Positions 54,219-62,625 of a stretch of DNA of 64,000 bases are shown here, one piece after another. The DNA is from Cellulomonas sp. PhB143 (lineage in GTDB: Bacteria > Actinomycetota > Actinomycetes > Actinomycetales > Cellulomonadaceae): positions 530,015-594,014 of the forward strand of contig NZ_RKIJ01000009.1 of NCBI RefSeq assembly GCF_003752595.1, written 5' to 3'. The notes beneath the pieces are model-generated. The model ran no database searches and was not told where the DNA came from. It was given only the letters and a program-made list of their open reading frames with translations. Both the position numbers and the translations under genes were made by a program. The first letter of the stretch is position 1. Each line of letters starts with the position of its first letter.

Positions 54219-54995
54219 ATGGTGGCGCGTATCAAGAATTCTCGGTTCGTGTGGCAGGCGCTGGACCTGCTCGACGGTGAGGTGACCGAGGAGTCGCTCG
54301 ACCACTTTCGGTCGACGCTCGAAATGACCGCGTCGGCGAAACAGCTCGGCGACCTCAGGGCAGGTCTTACAACTCTGGTGGACCAGCTGCAAGGCCGGCT
54401 CCTGACCGACGATGACTTCCCGGGACCACTCGTCGGTGACGGATGGCGAGCAGCTGCGATGGCGATCGTCGTGCGCGGCAAGGCGGAGCATGCACGCGTG
54501 GTCGCCTCTGAGGGCGAGGTCCACGTTCCGTGGCCCACTGAATTCGCTCTCGAGGTTTTCGACGCGGTCGAGGTTGCGTTCGAGACGGTGTCGGGCGCCA
54601 CGGATCTTCCCTACCACACTCGCGACGAAGGAATCGTCTCCGTTTCTGTTCAGGACAGGGAAAGCATCAAGGAGACCTTACCGACGACCTATGCCGCGAT
54701 CCTGGCTGCCGCCCGAGTGATCGAGTCCGACCAAGGTCTTGCCGCCGCGCTCGAGCCGCCGGGTCCAGATTTCCTCTACATCCAGATCTGGCCATGGAAC
54801 GACCGCTTCGATACGCGTGTGCTGCGGACGGGCACGGGCATCATGGTGATCGTCGACTTCCAGATGGACGTGAATCGGCCGCCGGACACCACGGCTTTCG
54901 GCATCCAGATCATCGCCGAAGCGGTCGCGGCGGCGAACAAGAAGTTCGGCATCCCGGTGCCCCCCGGCCTGAAGGACCTCGAAGGCGGGGCATGA
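54219..54995 (+). CDS. Candidate immunity protein for the RHS toxin
   Basis: 258 aa, not recognised as a known family. It begins 15 nt after the RHS stop, with AAAGGA ahead of ATG 54219, so it is co-transcribed. It has no signal peptide or membrane segment. The first half is helical (LDHFRSTLEMTASAKQLGDLRAGLTTLVDQL). The second half has PGPDFLYIQIWPWNDRFDTRVLRTGTGIMVIVDFQMD, a beta-rich region. An orphan cytosolic protein directly behind a polymorphic toxin tip is nearly always its antidote, but nothing here proves binding. Codon use is less GC-rich than in the flanking recR operon. Confidence 0.6.
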   Translation: MVARIKNSRFVWQALDLLDGEVTEESLDHFRSTLEMTASAKQLGDLRAGLTTLVDQLQGRLLTDDDFPGPLVGDGWRAAAMAIVVRGKAEHARVVASEGEVHVPWPTEFALEVFDAVEVAFETVSGATDLPYHTRDEGIVSVSVQDRESIKETLPTTYAAILAAARVIESDQGLAAALEPPGPDFLYIQIWPWNDRFDTRVLRTGTGIMVIVDFQMDVNRPPDTTAFGIQIIAEAVAAANKKFGIPVPPGLKDLEGGA

Positions 54996-55071
54996 GACGC
55001 GAGCCTTCCTGGTCCGCGGCGCCAGCCAGGCGCCGTTCACACCTTCACGGTTCATCGGGACGCCCGCGCGC

Positions 55072-55659
55072 TCACGCCTGGAGGGCGTCGTACTCCGCCT
55101 CGGCCGCGACGTCGTCCTCGACGTCCAGCCGCAGGTGCGCGAGCAGCATCTGCAGCACGCGCAGCGCGCTCGCCGCACGCTCGCCCCAGAGCGAGAGGTA
55201 GGAGAACTGCCACCACCACAGCGCCTCGATCTTCTGCCCGGCGTCGTAGTGCTGCAGGCCCTTGGCGAGGGCCTCCGCGACGGTCGCCACGTCGTCGGAC
55301 ACCGCGGCGCTGCCGACCTCGGCGCTCAGCACCGGGTCGACGACCTCGGGGTAGCCGTCGAGGCCGTCGAGCTGGCGGGCGAGAGCCTCGCGCAGCGGCC
55401 CGACGTCGGTGTCGTCGCCGTCGTCCGGCTCGAACCGCTCGGGTGGGACGACGTCGACCATCGCACCCAGGCGGGCGCCCGCGGCCAGGACGTCGGAGGT
55501 GGCGAGCATGAGCAGCGGGATCACCGCGTCGGGGGCGTCACCCGTGGCGACGTCACGCGCCGTGCACAGGAACGCGCGGGCCTGCTCGGCGACGGCCTCG
55601 ACGACCTCGTGGAGGTCCGAGCCGCGGTGCCCCGCGCGCGTGCTCCCGGTCTCAGCCAC
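55072..55659 (-). CDS. DUF5063 domain-containing protein
   Basis: 195 aa. Soluble, helical and acidic. The C-terminal half, [35 protein letters not shown], is the DUF5063 signature, and such proteins are regularly encoded next to recR in actinobacteria. The function is unknown; the linkage suggests DNA metabolism, but this is inference. The start overlaps the recR end by 8 nt. Confidence 0.85.
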   Translation of the reverse strand: MAETGSTRAGHRGSDLHEVVEAVAEQARAFLCTARDVATGDAPDAVIPLLMLATSDVLAAGARLGAMVDVVPPERFEPDDGDDTDVGPLREALARQLDGLDGYPEVVDPVLSAEVGSAAVSDDVATVAEALAKGLQHYDAGQKIEALWWWQFSYLSLWGERAASALRVLQMLLAHLRLDVEDDVAAEAEYDALQA

Positions 55660-56251
55660 CCACCAGCCTCCTGCCCTCGAACGCCCGGCCCAGCGTGACC
55701 TCGTCGGCGTACTCCAAGTCTCCGCCCACCGGCAGGCCGGACGCGAGCCGAGTCACGCGCACGCCCATGGGCACCAGCAGCCGCGAGAGGTAGGTCGCGG
55801 TGGCCTCGCCCTCGACGTTCGGGTCGGTCGCGATGATGATCTCCTCGACCGTGGCATCGGCGAGCCGCGTCATGAGCTGGCTGATCCGCAGGTCGTCCGG
55901 GCCGATATTCTCGATCGGGTTGATGGCCCCGCCGAGCACGTGGTACTTGCCGCGGAACTCGCGGGTGCGCTCGACCGCGACGACGTCCTTGGCCTCCTCG
56001 ACGACGCAGATCACCGTCTCGGAACGGCGCGGGTCGGCGCAGATGCGGCACCGCTCCGCCTCGGCGACGTTGCCGCACACGTCGCAGAAGCGCACGCGCG
56101 CCTTGACCTCCGTCAGGGCGTCCGCGAGCCGCCGCACGTCCGCCGTGTCGGCGGCGAGCAGGTGGAACGCGATGCGCTGCGCGCTCTTGGGCCCGACGCC
56201 GGGAAGCCGGCCGAGCTCGTCGATCAGGTCTTGGACCGCGCCTTCATACAC
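55652..56251 (-). CDS. recR: Recombination mediator RecR
   Basis: 199 aa, the usual length. It works with RecF and RecO to load RecA on gapped DNA. The helix-hairpin-helix is [19 protein letters not shown]. The zinc finger is C-x2-C-x8-C-x2-C ([17 protein letters not shown]). The Toprim domain includes [17 protein letters not shown] and [20 protein letters not shown]. It sits in the dnaX-nudix-recR-DUF5063 operon; dnaX-recR linkage is widespread in bacteria. Confidence 0.96.
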   Translation of the reverse strand: MYEGAVQDLIDELGRLPGVGPKSAQRIAFHLLAADTADVRRLADALTEVKARVRFCDVCGNVAEAERCRICADPRRSETVICVVEEAKDVVAVERTREFRGKYHVLGGAINPIENIGPDDLRISQLMTRLADATVEEIIIATDPNVEGEATATYLSRLLVPMGVRVTRLASGLPVGGDLEYADEVTLGRAFEGRRLVGG

Positions 56252-56255
56252 CCCG

Positions 56256-56711
56256 TCAGCCTACGATGCGGGTACGACAGCCCGGGACGCCGGCGAGCTC
56301 CGCCAGCAGGTCGGCCGACAGCGGCGCGACCGAGTGGGACGCCACCGGGCGCGCCGGGTCGACCCAGGCGTGCTCCGCGATCTCGGCCCGGACGCGGACG
56401 TCGAAGCCGGCGGGCAGGTCGACCTCGAAGACGTGCGCGTCGACCACGTGGTCCGGCTCGTTGGCCGCGACGGCGGCGCGCCGGCCGAGGGCACGCGCGG
56501 CGCCCGGGTCGACGACGAGGCCGATCTCCTCCGCGCACTCGCGCACCAGCGCGGCCGCGGGCGCCTCGCCGGGCTCGATCTTGCCGCCGACCTGCATGAA
56601 CGCCGCGGTCCCGCGCTTGCGCACGAGCAGCGCGCGGCCGTCGTCGCGCACGATGACGGCGGCGACGATGTGCAGGGTGGTCGGTGCCGCCCCGCGGTCT
56701 CCCCCGGTCAT
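56256..56711 (-). CDS. Nudix hydrolase inserted between dnaX and recR
   Basis: 151 aa. The Nudix box is at about residues 42-64: [15 protein letters not shown] followed by RECAEEIGL, so the REXXEE core is present as RECAEE. It begins with [23 protein letters not shown], like MutT-type and DUF4916-type sanitising enzymes. ATG 56711 overlaps the dnaX stop by 4 nt and recR starts 4 nt after its stop, so all three are tightly coupled. A role in cleaning nucleotide pools next to replication genes is attractive but unproved. Confidence 0.87.
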   Translation of the reverse strand: MTGGDRGAAPTTLHIVAAVIVRDDGRALLVRKRGTAAFMQVGGKIEPGEAPAAALVRECAEEIGLVVDPGAARALGRRAAVAANEPDHVVDAHVFEVDLPAGFDVRVRAEIAEHAWVDPARPVASHSVAPLSADLLAELAGVPGCRTRIVG

Positions 56712-59365
56712 TCGCCGTCCACGATCTCCTCGATGACGACGCCGCCGAGCGCCTGGATCACGAGCGGCACGCCGACGAGGCCGGACGTCGCGAGGTCGGG
56801 GTCGTCGTCGGAGAAGTCGTCCGGCGCCGGCTCCGGGGCACGCTCGGGCGCGCCGTTGCGGCCCGACGTCGCGGCCGGCGCGGCGCCCGCGGACCGGCGG
56901 GCGTGGGCGATGGCCGCGGCCGCCGCGGAGGGGCGCTGGCGGGCGGCCTGACCCGGCGGGGCCGCGGAGGCTCGCGGAGCCTCGACCACCGCGACCGGGG
57001 CGGGCCCGGGCTCGGCGTCGTCGAACGGCGGCTCGGTCGCCACCGCGCCCGCGAGCCACGCGGCGTCCGCCTCGGCGGCGGCGTCGGCAGCGCCCGGGAC
57101 AGCGGCGCCCGGAGCTGCGGTGTCCGGGGCCGTGACGTCCGGGACGGCGGCGGCCCGGGCCGGAGCCGGAGCCGGCCGGTCGAGCAGGCCGACCGCCGTC
57201 GGCCGGGGTCCGCCGCTCCCGGACCCCTCGCCGCCGGAGCCGTCCTGGGCGGCGTCCCGTGCGGCACCGGTCGACGCGGTCCGCGCAGTCGCCGCTGGAT
57301 CGGTGGACGACGGCCCCGCGGGGGCGAGGTCCGCGTCGTCCCACCCCGCACCGCCCGCTGGGGCGGTACCGCCGGCGGGGCCGGCGGCGGCCGAGGGAGC
57401 GACCCCGCTCTGCGGACCCGAACCACCACCCCCGTCGCCCGACAGCCCCGCCGCGGGACCGCCGTCGCCGACGACCGCCACGACGCGCGCCTGGAAGCCG
57501 AGCGTCTCGTAGACGGCCTGCTGCACGAGCTCCGCGTGCGGGCCGTTCTGGAAGCTGCGGTGCGCGCCGGGGTTCGAGAAGGCGAGCGTGAGCGCGTCGT
57601 CCGTCAGCGAGCCGACCTGGCCGTTGCCGGAGACGAGGATCCACGTCAGCCGCTTGAGCCGGTTGAGGGTGTCGAGCACCTCGGGCCAACGGCGGCGCAG
57701 CATCTCGGCGTTCATCGAGTCGACGCCGCCCGGGGCATCGGTCCCGGCCTCCGCCGAGGACTCCTGGTGGGTGGCGGGCTCGCCCTCGACGGACGGCTCG
57801 CCCTCGGTGGCGCGCTCCGCGACGGGCTCCGCCGGCTCGTCCGCGGCGGGTGCGGTGTCGGGCTCGTCGGGCCCGCTGACGAGCTCCGCGACAGGTTCCG
57901 GTTCCGCAGCAGGCTCGGGAACTGGCGCAGGTGCGGGTTCAGCGGCCGGCCGCGAAGCGGCCTCCGGGGGTGCGGCGACCGTCGCGACCGGCACCTCGAC
58001 GGCCGGGGCCGACTCCGCGCCTGTCGAGGCGGGCGCCGGCGCATCCCCGCCGGGACCGCCGCGCCGCGCCTGGAGCGCCGCCCGGGCGGCCGCGGCGCCG
58101 CGGCTGGTCGCCGCCGCGTCGCGCCGCCCGCCCGCGGGCGCGCCGGCGTCGGCCGCCGGTGCGTCGGCGACGCGCACGGTAGGCCGAGCCGCGGCGCCGC
58201 TCCCGCCGGCCGGGGCGCCGTCGCGCTCGAGCCGCTCGACCCGCGCCGCGAGGTCTCCCGCGGCGGCGCCGGGCACGAGCAGGCGCGCGCAGAGCAGCTC
58301 GAGGTGCAGCCGCGGCGAGGTGGCGCCCGACATCTCGGTGAGCGCGGCGTTGGTCAGGTCAGCCGCGCGGGAGAGCTCCGCGACGCCGAGGTTCTGCGCC
58401 TGCGTGCGCATCCGGCCGAGCTGGTCGGCCGGCAGGTCGCGGAACACCGCGTCGGCCGACTCCCCCGAGACGCCGATGACCACGAGATCGCGCAACCGCT
58501 CCAGCAGGTCCTCGACGAACCGGCGGGGCTCGTGGCCGCTGGAGACCACGTGATCCACGACCCGGAACATGCTCGCGCCGTCACGCGCGGCGAGGGCGTC
58601 CACGACGTCGTCGAGCAGCGCGGCGTGCGTGAACCCGAGCAGCGCGACGGCGCGGTCGTAGTCGACCGTGCCGTCCTCGGCGCCCGCGATGAGCTGGTCC
58701 ATGACCGAGAGCGAGTCGCGCACCGAGCCGCCGCCCGCGCGCACGACGAGCGGCACGACGCCCGCGCCGATCGTCACGCCCTCGGCCGCGCACAGCTGCT
58801 CGAGGTAGGGGCCGAGCACGTCCGGCGGCACGAGCCGGAACGGGTAGTGGTGGGTGCGCGAGCGGATCGTCCCGATGACCTTGTCGGGCTCCGTCGTGGC
58901 GAAGATGAACTTGATGTGCGGCGGCGGCTCCTCGACGATCTTGAGCAGCGCGTTGAACCCCTGCGAGGTGACCATGTGGGCCTCGTCGAGGATGAAGATC
59001 TTGAACCGGTCGCGCGCCGGCGCGAAGGTGGCCCGCTCGCGCAGGTCGCGGGCGTCGTCGACCCCGCCGTGCGAGGCCGCGTCGATCTCGACGACGTCCA
59101 GGCTGCCCGACCCGCCGCGGGCCAGCTCGACGCACGACTCGCACTCGCCGCACGGCGTGGGGGTGGGCCCCTGCGCGCAGTTCAGGCAGCGCGCCAGGAT
59201 CCGCGCCGACGTCGTCTTGCCGCAGCCGCGGGGGCCGGAGAAGAGGTAGGCGTGGGTGATGCGCCCCGAGCGGAGCGCCTGCATGAGCGGGCCCGTGACG
59301 TGCTCCTGACCGATCACCTCGGCGAAGTCGTCGGGCCGGTAGCGGCGGTACAGAGCGGTGGTCAC
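56708..59365 (-). CDS. dnaX: DNA polymerase III subunits gamma and tau
   Basis: 885 aa. It is the clamp-loader ATPase. The AAA+ domain shows LYRRYRPDDFAEVIGQEHV, Walker A GPRGCGKTT, zinc ligands CLNCAQGPTPTPCGECESC, Walker B ILDEAHM and the sensor region EPDKVIGTIRSRTHHYPFRL. Domain III ends near residue 370. A long Ala/Pro/Glu-rich linker (about 400-570) follows. The C-terminal alpha/beta domain (about 575-665: RRRWPEVLDTLNRLKRLTW ... ALTLAFSN) is then followed by another 200-residue low-complexity tail. GTG 59365 is a leaderless start. I see no A-rich slippery site for gamma production. Confidence 0.95.
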   Translation of the reverse strand: MTTALYRRYRPDDFAEVIGQEHVTGPLMQALRSGRITHAYLFSGPRGCGKTTSARILARCLNCAQGPTPTPCGECESCVELARGGSGSLDVVEIDAASHGGVDDARDLRERATFAPARDRFKIFILDEAHMVTSQGFNALLKIVEEPPPHIKFIFATTEPDKVIGTIRSRTHHYPFRLVPPDVLGPYLEQLCAAEGVTIGAGVVPLVVRAGGGSVRDSLSVMDQLIAGAEDGTVDYDRAVALLGFTHAALLDDVVDALAARDGASMFRVVDHVVSSGHEPRRFVEDLLERLRDLVVIGVSGESADAVFRDLPADQLGRMRTQAQNLGVAELSRAADLTNAALTEMSGATSPRLHLELLCARLLVPGAAAGDLAARVERLERDGAPAGGSGAAARPTVRVADAPAADAGAPAGGRRDAAATSRGAAAARAALQARRGGPGGDAPAPASTGAESAPAVEVPVATVAAPPEAASRPAAEPAPAPVPEPAAEPEPVAELVSGPDEPDTAPAADEPAEPVAERATEGEPSVEGEPATHQESSAEAGTDAPGGVDSMNAEMLRRRWPEVLDTLNRLKRLTWILVSGNGQVGSLTDDALTLAFSNPGAHRSFQNGPHAELVQQAVYETLGFQARVVAVVGDGGPAAGLSGDGGGGSGPQSGVAPSAAAGPAGGTAPAGGAGWDDADLAPAGPSSTDPAATARTASTGAARDAAQDGSGGEGSGSGGPRPTAVGLLDRPAPAPARAAAVPDVTAPDTAAPGAAVPGAADAAAEADAAWLAGAVATEPPFDDAEPGPAPVAVVEAPRASAAPPGQAARQRPSAAAAAIAHARRSAGAAPAATSGRNGAPERAPEPAPDDFSDDDPDLATSGLVGVPLVIQALGGVVIEEIVDGE

Positions 59366-59372
59366 CCCCGCA

Positions 59373-59378
59373 ACTCTA
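59373..59378 (-). promoter_or_regulatory. -10 box TAGAGT of the dnaX operon
   Basis: Minus-strand TAGAGT, 7 nt before GTG 59365; it excludes the start at 59395. Confidence 0.55.
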
Positions 59379-59408
59379 GACGCCGCGACCGACAACCCCG
59401 AGGCCCGC

Positions 59409-60065
59409 TCAGCGCCGCAGCGCGCGCTTGGCGAGCGTGTTCCCGAGCCACTGGATGAGCTGCACGATGACGATGATGATCCCCACGACGATCCCGGTCA
59501 CGGCCCAGTCGTACTGCCGGTACCCGTAGACGATCGCGAAGTCGCCGAGCCCGCCGGCGCCGAGGTACCCGCCGATGGCGGACATGTCGAGCACCACGAC
59601 GAACAGGAACGTGGTCCCGAGGATCAGCGGCGAGAGGGCCTCGGGGATCAGCACCGTGCGCACGATCCGCAGGGGCGACGCCCCCATCGCACGCGCCGCC
59701 TCGACGACGCCCGGGTCGATCGAGACGAGGTTCTGCTCCACCAGCCGCGCGAAGACGAACGCCGACATGATGCACATCGCGAACGTGAACGCCTCGATGC
59801 CGATCGTCTTGCCGACGACGGCGCGGGTCACCGGCCCGAGCGCGACGAGGAAGATGATGAACGGCACCGGCCGCACGACGTTGACGAGGACGTTGATCAC
59901 GGCGAACACCGGGCGGTTCGCAAGCAGGTTGCCCGGCCGGGTCAGGTAGAGCCCCATGCCGATCACGAGACCGAGCACGCCGCCCACGGCGAGCGCGACG
60001 ACGACCATCCAGGACGTCTCGAGGAACGCCTCCCACAGGAGGGGCATCAGCTGGTCCGCAGTCAT
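59409..60065 (-). CDS. metI: Methionine ABC transporter permease MetI
   Basis: 218 aa, five to six transmembrane helices. RPVPFIIFLVALGPVTRAVVG and the coupling segment VVEAARAMGASPLRIVRTVLIPEA are typical of MetI. IGGYLGAGGLGDFAI is another MetI hallmark. It forms the membrane channel with MetN. Its start overlaps the metN stop by 4 nt (ATGA). Confidence 0.93.
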   Translation of the reverse strand: MTADQLMPLLWEAFLETSWMVVVALAVGGVLGLVIGMGLYLTRPGNLLANRPVFAVINVLVNVVRPVPFIIFLVALGPVTRAVVGKTIGIEAFTFAMCIMSAFVFARLVEQNLVSIDPGVVEAARAMGASPLRIVRTVLIPEALSPLILGTTFLFVVVLDMSAIGGYLGAGGLGDFAIVYGYRQYDWAVTGIVVGIIIVIVQLIQWLGNTLAKRALRR

Positions 60066-61156
60066 GAGGCGCTCCTCTCCTCGGCGTCGCCGGCGTCGCG
60101 CGGGGCGCTCGCCGTGCCGTGGTCGACGACGTCGGTCACCGCGCGCAGACCCGCGAGGGCCTCCTCGACGCTCGTCCCGTCGCCGACGAGCTCGAGCGTG
60201 AGAGACCCGTAGGGCCGCTCGGCGACCTCCGTGATGCCGCCGTAGACGATGGTCCCGTCGACGCCGTGCCGGCGGAGCACGTGGGTGACCTGCGCGGAGG
60301 ACCCCGAGACGTCGTCGACCCCGACGGTGACGATGCGGCCGGTGTGCCGGGCGCGCAGCCGCTCGATCACGGCGGGCGACGGGCGGTCCTTGAGCGCGGT
60401 GGACACGAAACGGCGTGTGACGTCCTGCCGCGGCGCGCTGAACACCTGGTAGGCGTCGCCGAGCTCGACGACCCTGCCGTGCTCCATGACGGCGACGCGG
60501 TCGCAGATCGAGCGCACCACGTCCATCTCGTGGGTGACGACCACGACGGTGATGCCCAGCTCGCGGTTGACCCGCTGCAGCAGGGCGAGCACGTCCTGCG
60601 TGGTCTCGGGGTCCAGCGCGCTCGTGGCCTCGTCCGCCAGCAGGATCCTGGGCGTGGTCGCGAGGGCGCGCGCGATGCCGACGCGCTGCTTCTGGCCGCC
60701 CGACAGCTTCGACGGGTAGACGTCGGCCTTGTCCGCGATGCCGACGAAGTCGAGGAGCTCGCGCACCCGCTCGCGCCGCTGGTCCTTCGACCAGCCGGCG
60801 ACCTCGAGCGGGTAGGAGACGTTGCCCGCCACCGTCCGCGACGAGAGCAGGTTGAACTGCTGGAAGATCATGCCGATGCCGGCGCGCACCGGCCGCAGGC
60901 GAGCTTCCGACAGCCCCGTGAGATCCGTGCCGTCGACGACGACCGAGCCGCCCGTGGTCCGCTCGAGCGCGTTGACGAGGCGCACGAGCGTGGACTTGCC
61001 GGCGCCCGAGTAGCCGATGACGCCGAAGATCTCGCCGGCACGGACGTCGAGCGTCACGCCGTCGACGGCCCGCACCTCGCCACCCTTGCCCCGCCCCGGG
61101 AACACCTTGGCGGCGTCCCGGAAGCCGATGATCGTCTCGCCCGCGGCGGTGGGCAT
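60062..61156 (-). CDS. metN: Methionine ABC transporter ATP-binding protein MetN
   Basis: 364 aa. Walker A GYSGAGKSTL, Q-loop IGMIFQQFNLLSSRTV, signature LSGGQKQRVGIARAL and Walker B ILLADEATSALD are complete. Residues about 265-345 form the C-terminal NIL (C2) domain, with VTHVLRRHGVDGTIVYGGITEV. In E. coli MetN this domain binds methionine and blocks transport (trans-inhibition). ATG 61156 shares one base with the metQ stop. Confidence 0.95.
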   Translation of the reverse strand: MPTAAGETIIGFRDAAKVFPGRGKGGEVRAVDGVTLDVRAGEIFGVIGYSGAGKSTLVRLVNALERTTGGSVVVDGTDLTGLSEARLRPVRAGIGMIFQQFNLLSSRTVAGNVSYPLEVAGWSKDQRRERVRELLDFVGIADKADVYPSKLSGGQKQRVGIARALATTPRILLADEATSALDPETTQDVLALLQRVNRELGITVVVVTHEMDVVRSICDRVAVMEHGRVVELGDAYQVFSAPRQDVTRRFVSTALKDRPSPAVIERLRARHTGRIVTVGVDDVSGSSAQVTHVLRRHGVDGTIVYGGITEVAERPYGSLTLELVGDGTSVEEALAGLRAVTDVVDHGTASAPRDAGDAEERSAS

Positions 61157-62100
61157 CAGCCCTTCGCCGCCATGTCGTCGGTGATCTTGCCGAGGATGCG
61201 CTTGAGGTCGGCGGGGTCGTTGTCCTTGATGACCCCCGTGCCGCCGGACGCCGCGAGGACGCCCTTCTCGACCTCGGGCGTGTGGTAGATGTCGATGAGC
61301 TTCTGCAGCGTCTTGTCGTTCGCGTCCTCGGCCCGTGAGACCCACACGTTGATGTAGGGCTCGGCGGCCGCGGAGTCGGGGTCGTCGGTGAACAGCGCGT
61401 CGTCCTCGCTCAGGTGCGCGTCACCGACGAAGTCGTTGTTGATGATGGAGGCGTCGACGTCCTTCAGCGACAGCGCGGTCTGCGCGGCGTCGACGGGCGT
61501 CACCGTGACCTTGGACTTGTCGGCGACGACGTCGGCCGGCGTGGACAACGAGCTGCCGCCGTCCTTGAGGCTGATGAGGCCGGCCTCCTGGAGCACGAGG
61601 AGCGCGCGCGCCTGGTTGGTGTCGTCGTTGGGGATGGCGACCTCGCCGCCCTGGGGGATGTCCTCCAGAGACGTGTGCTTGGCGGAGTACAGGGCCAGCG
61701 GGTAGACCGCGGTCGCGCCGATCGGCGTGAGGTCGTCGCCGGAGGACTGGTTGTAGCCGGCCAGGAACTGCAGGTGCTGGAACTGGTTGACGTCCAGGTC
61801 ACCGTCGGCCAGGCCCTGGTTCGGCAGCTGGTAGTCGGAGAAGTTGACGATCTTGACCGTGAGGCCGTCGTCGGCCGCGGCCTTCGTGAACGTGTCCCAG
61901 TACGCGTCGCCGGAGTTCACGACGCCGATGCGGATCGGGTCGTCGGCGGTGCCGGCGGAGATTCCCGCGGTGTCGTCGCTGCCGCTGCTGCCCGGCGCGC
62001 AGGCCGAGAGCGTGAGCGCGAGGGCGGCGAGGACGCCTGCGGCGCGGGCGGCGCGGCGGCCGCCGCGGCGGGCGGTCGGTCGGGAGGTGCTGCGGGACAT
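61156..62100 (-). CDS. metQ: Methionine-binding lipoprotein MetQ
   Basis: 314 aa. The signal peptide has five Arg, a hydrophobic stretch and the lipobox LSAC at about residues 31-34. The NlpA/MetQ domain shows VKIVNFSDYQLPNQGLADGDLDVNQFQHLQFL, TAVYPLALYSAKH, IPNDDTNQARALLVLQEAGLI and SIINNDFVGDA. It captures D- or L-methionine outside the membrane for MetNI. GGAAGGA is about 7 nt before ATG 62100. metQ is first in the operon, unlike the metNIQ order of E. coli. Confidence 0.94.
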   Translation of the reverse strand: MSRSTSRPTARRGGRRAARAAGVLAALALTLSACAPGSSGSDDTAGISAGTADDPIRIGVVNSGDAYWDTFTKAAADDGLTVKIVNFSDYQLPNQGLADGDLDVNQFQHLQFLAGYNQSSGDDLTPIGATAVYPLALYSAKHTSLEDIPQGGEVAIPNDDTNQARALLVLQEAGLISLKDGGSSLSTPADVVADKSKVTVTPVDAAQTALSLKDVDASIINNDFVGDAHLSEDDALFTDDPDSAAAEPYINVWVSRAEDANDKTLQKLIDIYHTPEVEKGVLAASGGTGVIKDNDPADLKRILGKITDDMAAKG

Positions 62101-62405
62101 GGCTGTCCTTCCGGAGCGGGCGACACCGGGGCGTCGTCGTGAGCGGGAGCGGCGGGGCCGCGGCCGCCGGCGGGGGCCGGCGACGGGAAGATCGGGGTGC
62201 ACCGGCGTGGCCGGGGCGGCGGACCGACGGGGTGCGTCGGGGAGCGCTCGGGGTCAGCGACCCTCGCGCATTCGGCCCGCGGCGTCCGCGCGAGCACACA
62301 TCGCATCCCGCGGACAGGGTCGCGCGGTCGTCAGGGCTGCTGCGGCGGTCGAGGACATAGGTCAAGGTGACCATCCGACCGGCGCGGGCACCAACCCGGC
62401 GACCG
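62101..62405 (-). other. metQ upstream region
   Basis: About 300 nt between the 4.5S RNA terminator and metQ without a supported gene. It is very GC-rich and contains several small inverted repeats (for example GGCCGCGGCC near 62157-62166) and TTGACC at about 62359 on the minus strand, a possible -35. I looked for S-box, SAM-II and SAM-IV type cores and did not see one. Confidence 0.4.
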
Positions 62406-62450
62406 AAAAATCCCACGATCCGGTCAGATTGGCGACCACATCGCGGATTC
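62406..62450 (-). terminator. Terminator of the 4.5S RNA gene
   Basis: On the minus strand AATCC, CGAT and GGTC pair in order with GACC, ATCG and GGATT, across small internal loops, followed by TTTTT. It is one of the few T-runs in the window and lies 35 nt after the 4.5S RNA. Confidence 0.7.
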
Positions 62451-62484
62451 TGTGACCTGCGCCACGGCGTCCGGGAATGCAAAG

Positions 62485-62575
62485 GACCCCCCGCACACCC
62501 GCCAGAGCTCACCTGCCCTTGCTGCCTTCCGGCCCTGGGGGAGTTCAGCGAGATGACGCCGCACGAGGGGTCTGC
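62485..62575 (-). ncRNA. ffs: Signal recognition particle RNA, small bacterial type (4.5S)
   Basis: On the minus strand the apical domain reads CAGGGCCGGAAGGCAGCAAGGG, given here as CAGGGCCGGAAGG then CAGCAAGGG. It contains the GGAAG tetraloop-side motif and the asymmetric loop bound by Ffh. The outer helix pairs GACCCCTCGTGCGGCG with the region around 62485-62501. About 90 nt, the usual actinobacterial size. It forms the SRP with Ffh and targets membrane proteins. Ends are approximate. Confidence 0.93.
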
Positions 62576-62625
62576 GCACAGCCTAGCCCAGCACCCCCGC
62601 CAGGCCGAAACCGCCGGGGCCCGGA

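Noticed and set aside
56708..59365. Programmed frameshift in dnaX
   Set aside because: No A-rich slippery heptamer is visible and the long C-terminal part is in frame, so only the tau-type product is supported.
62101..62405. SAM riboswitch upstream of metQ
   Set aside because: Methionine transporters often have one, but no S-box, SAM-II or SAM-IV core could be recognised.
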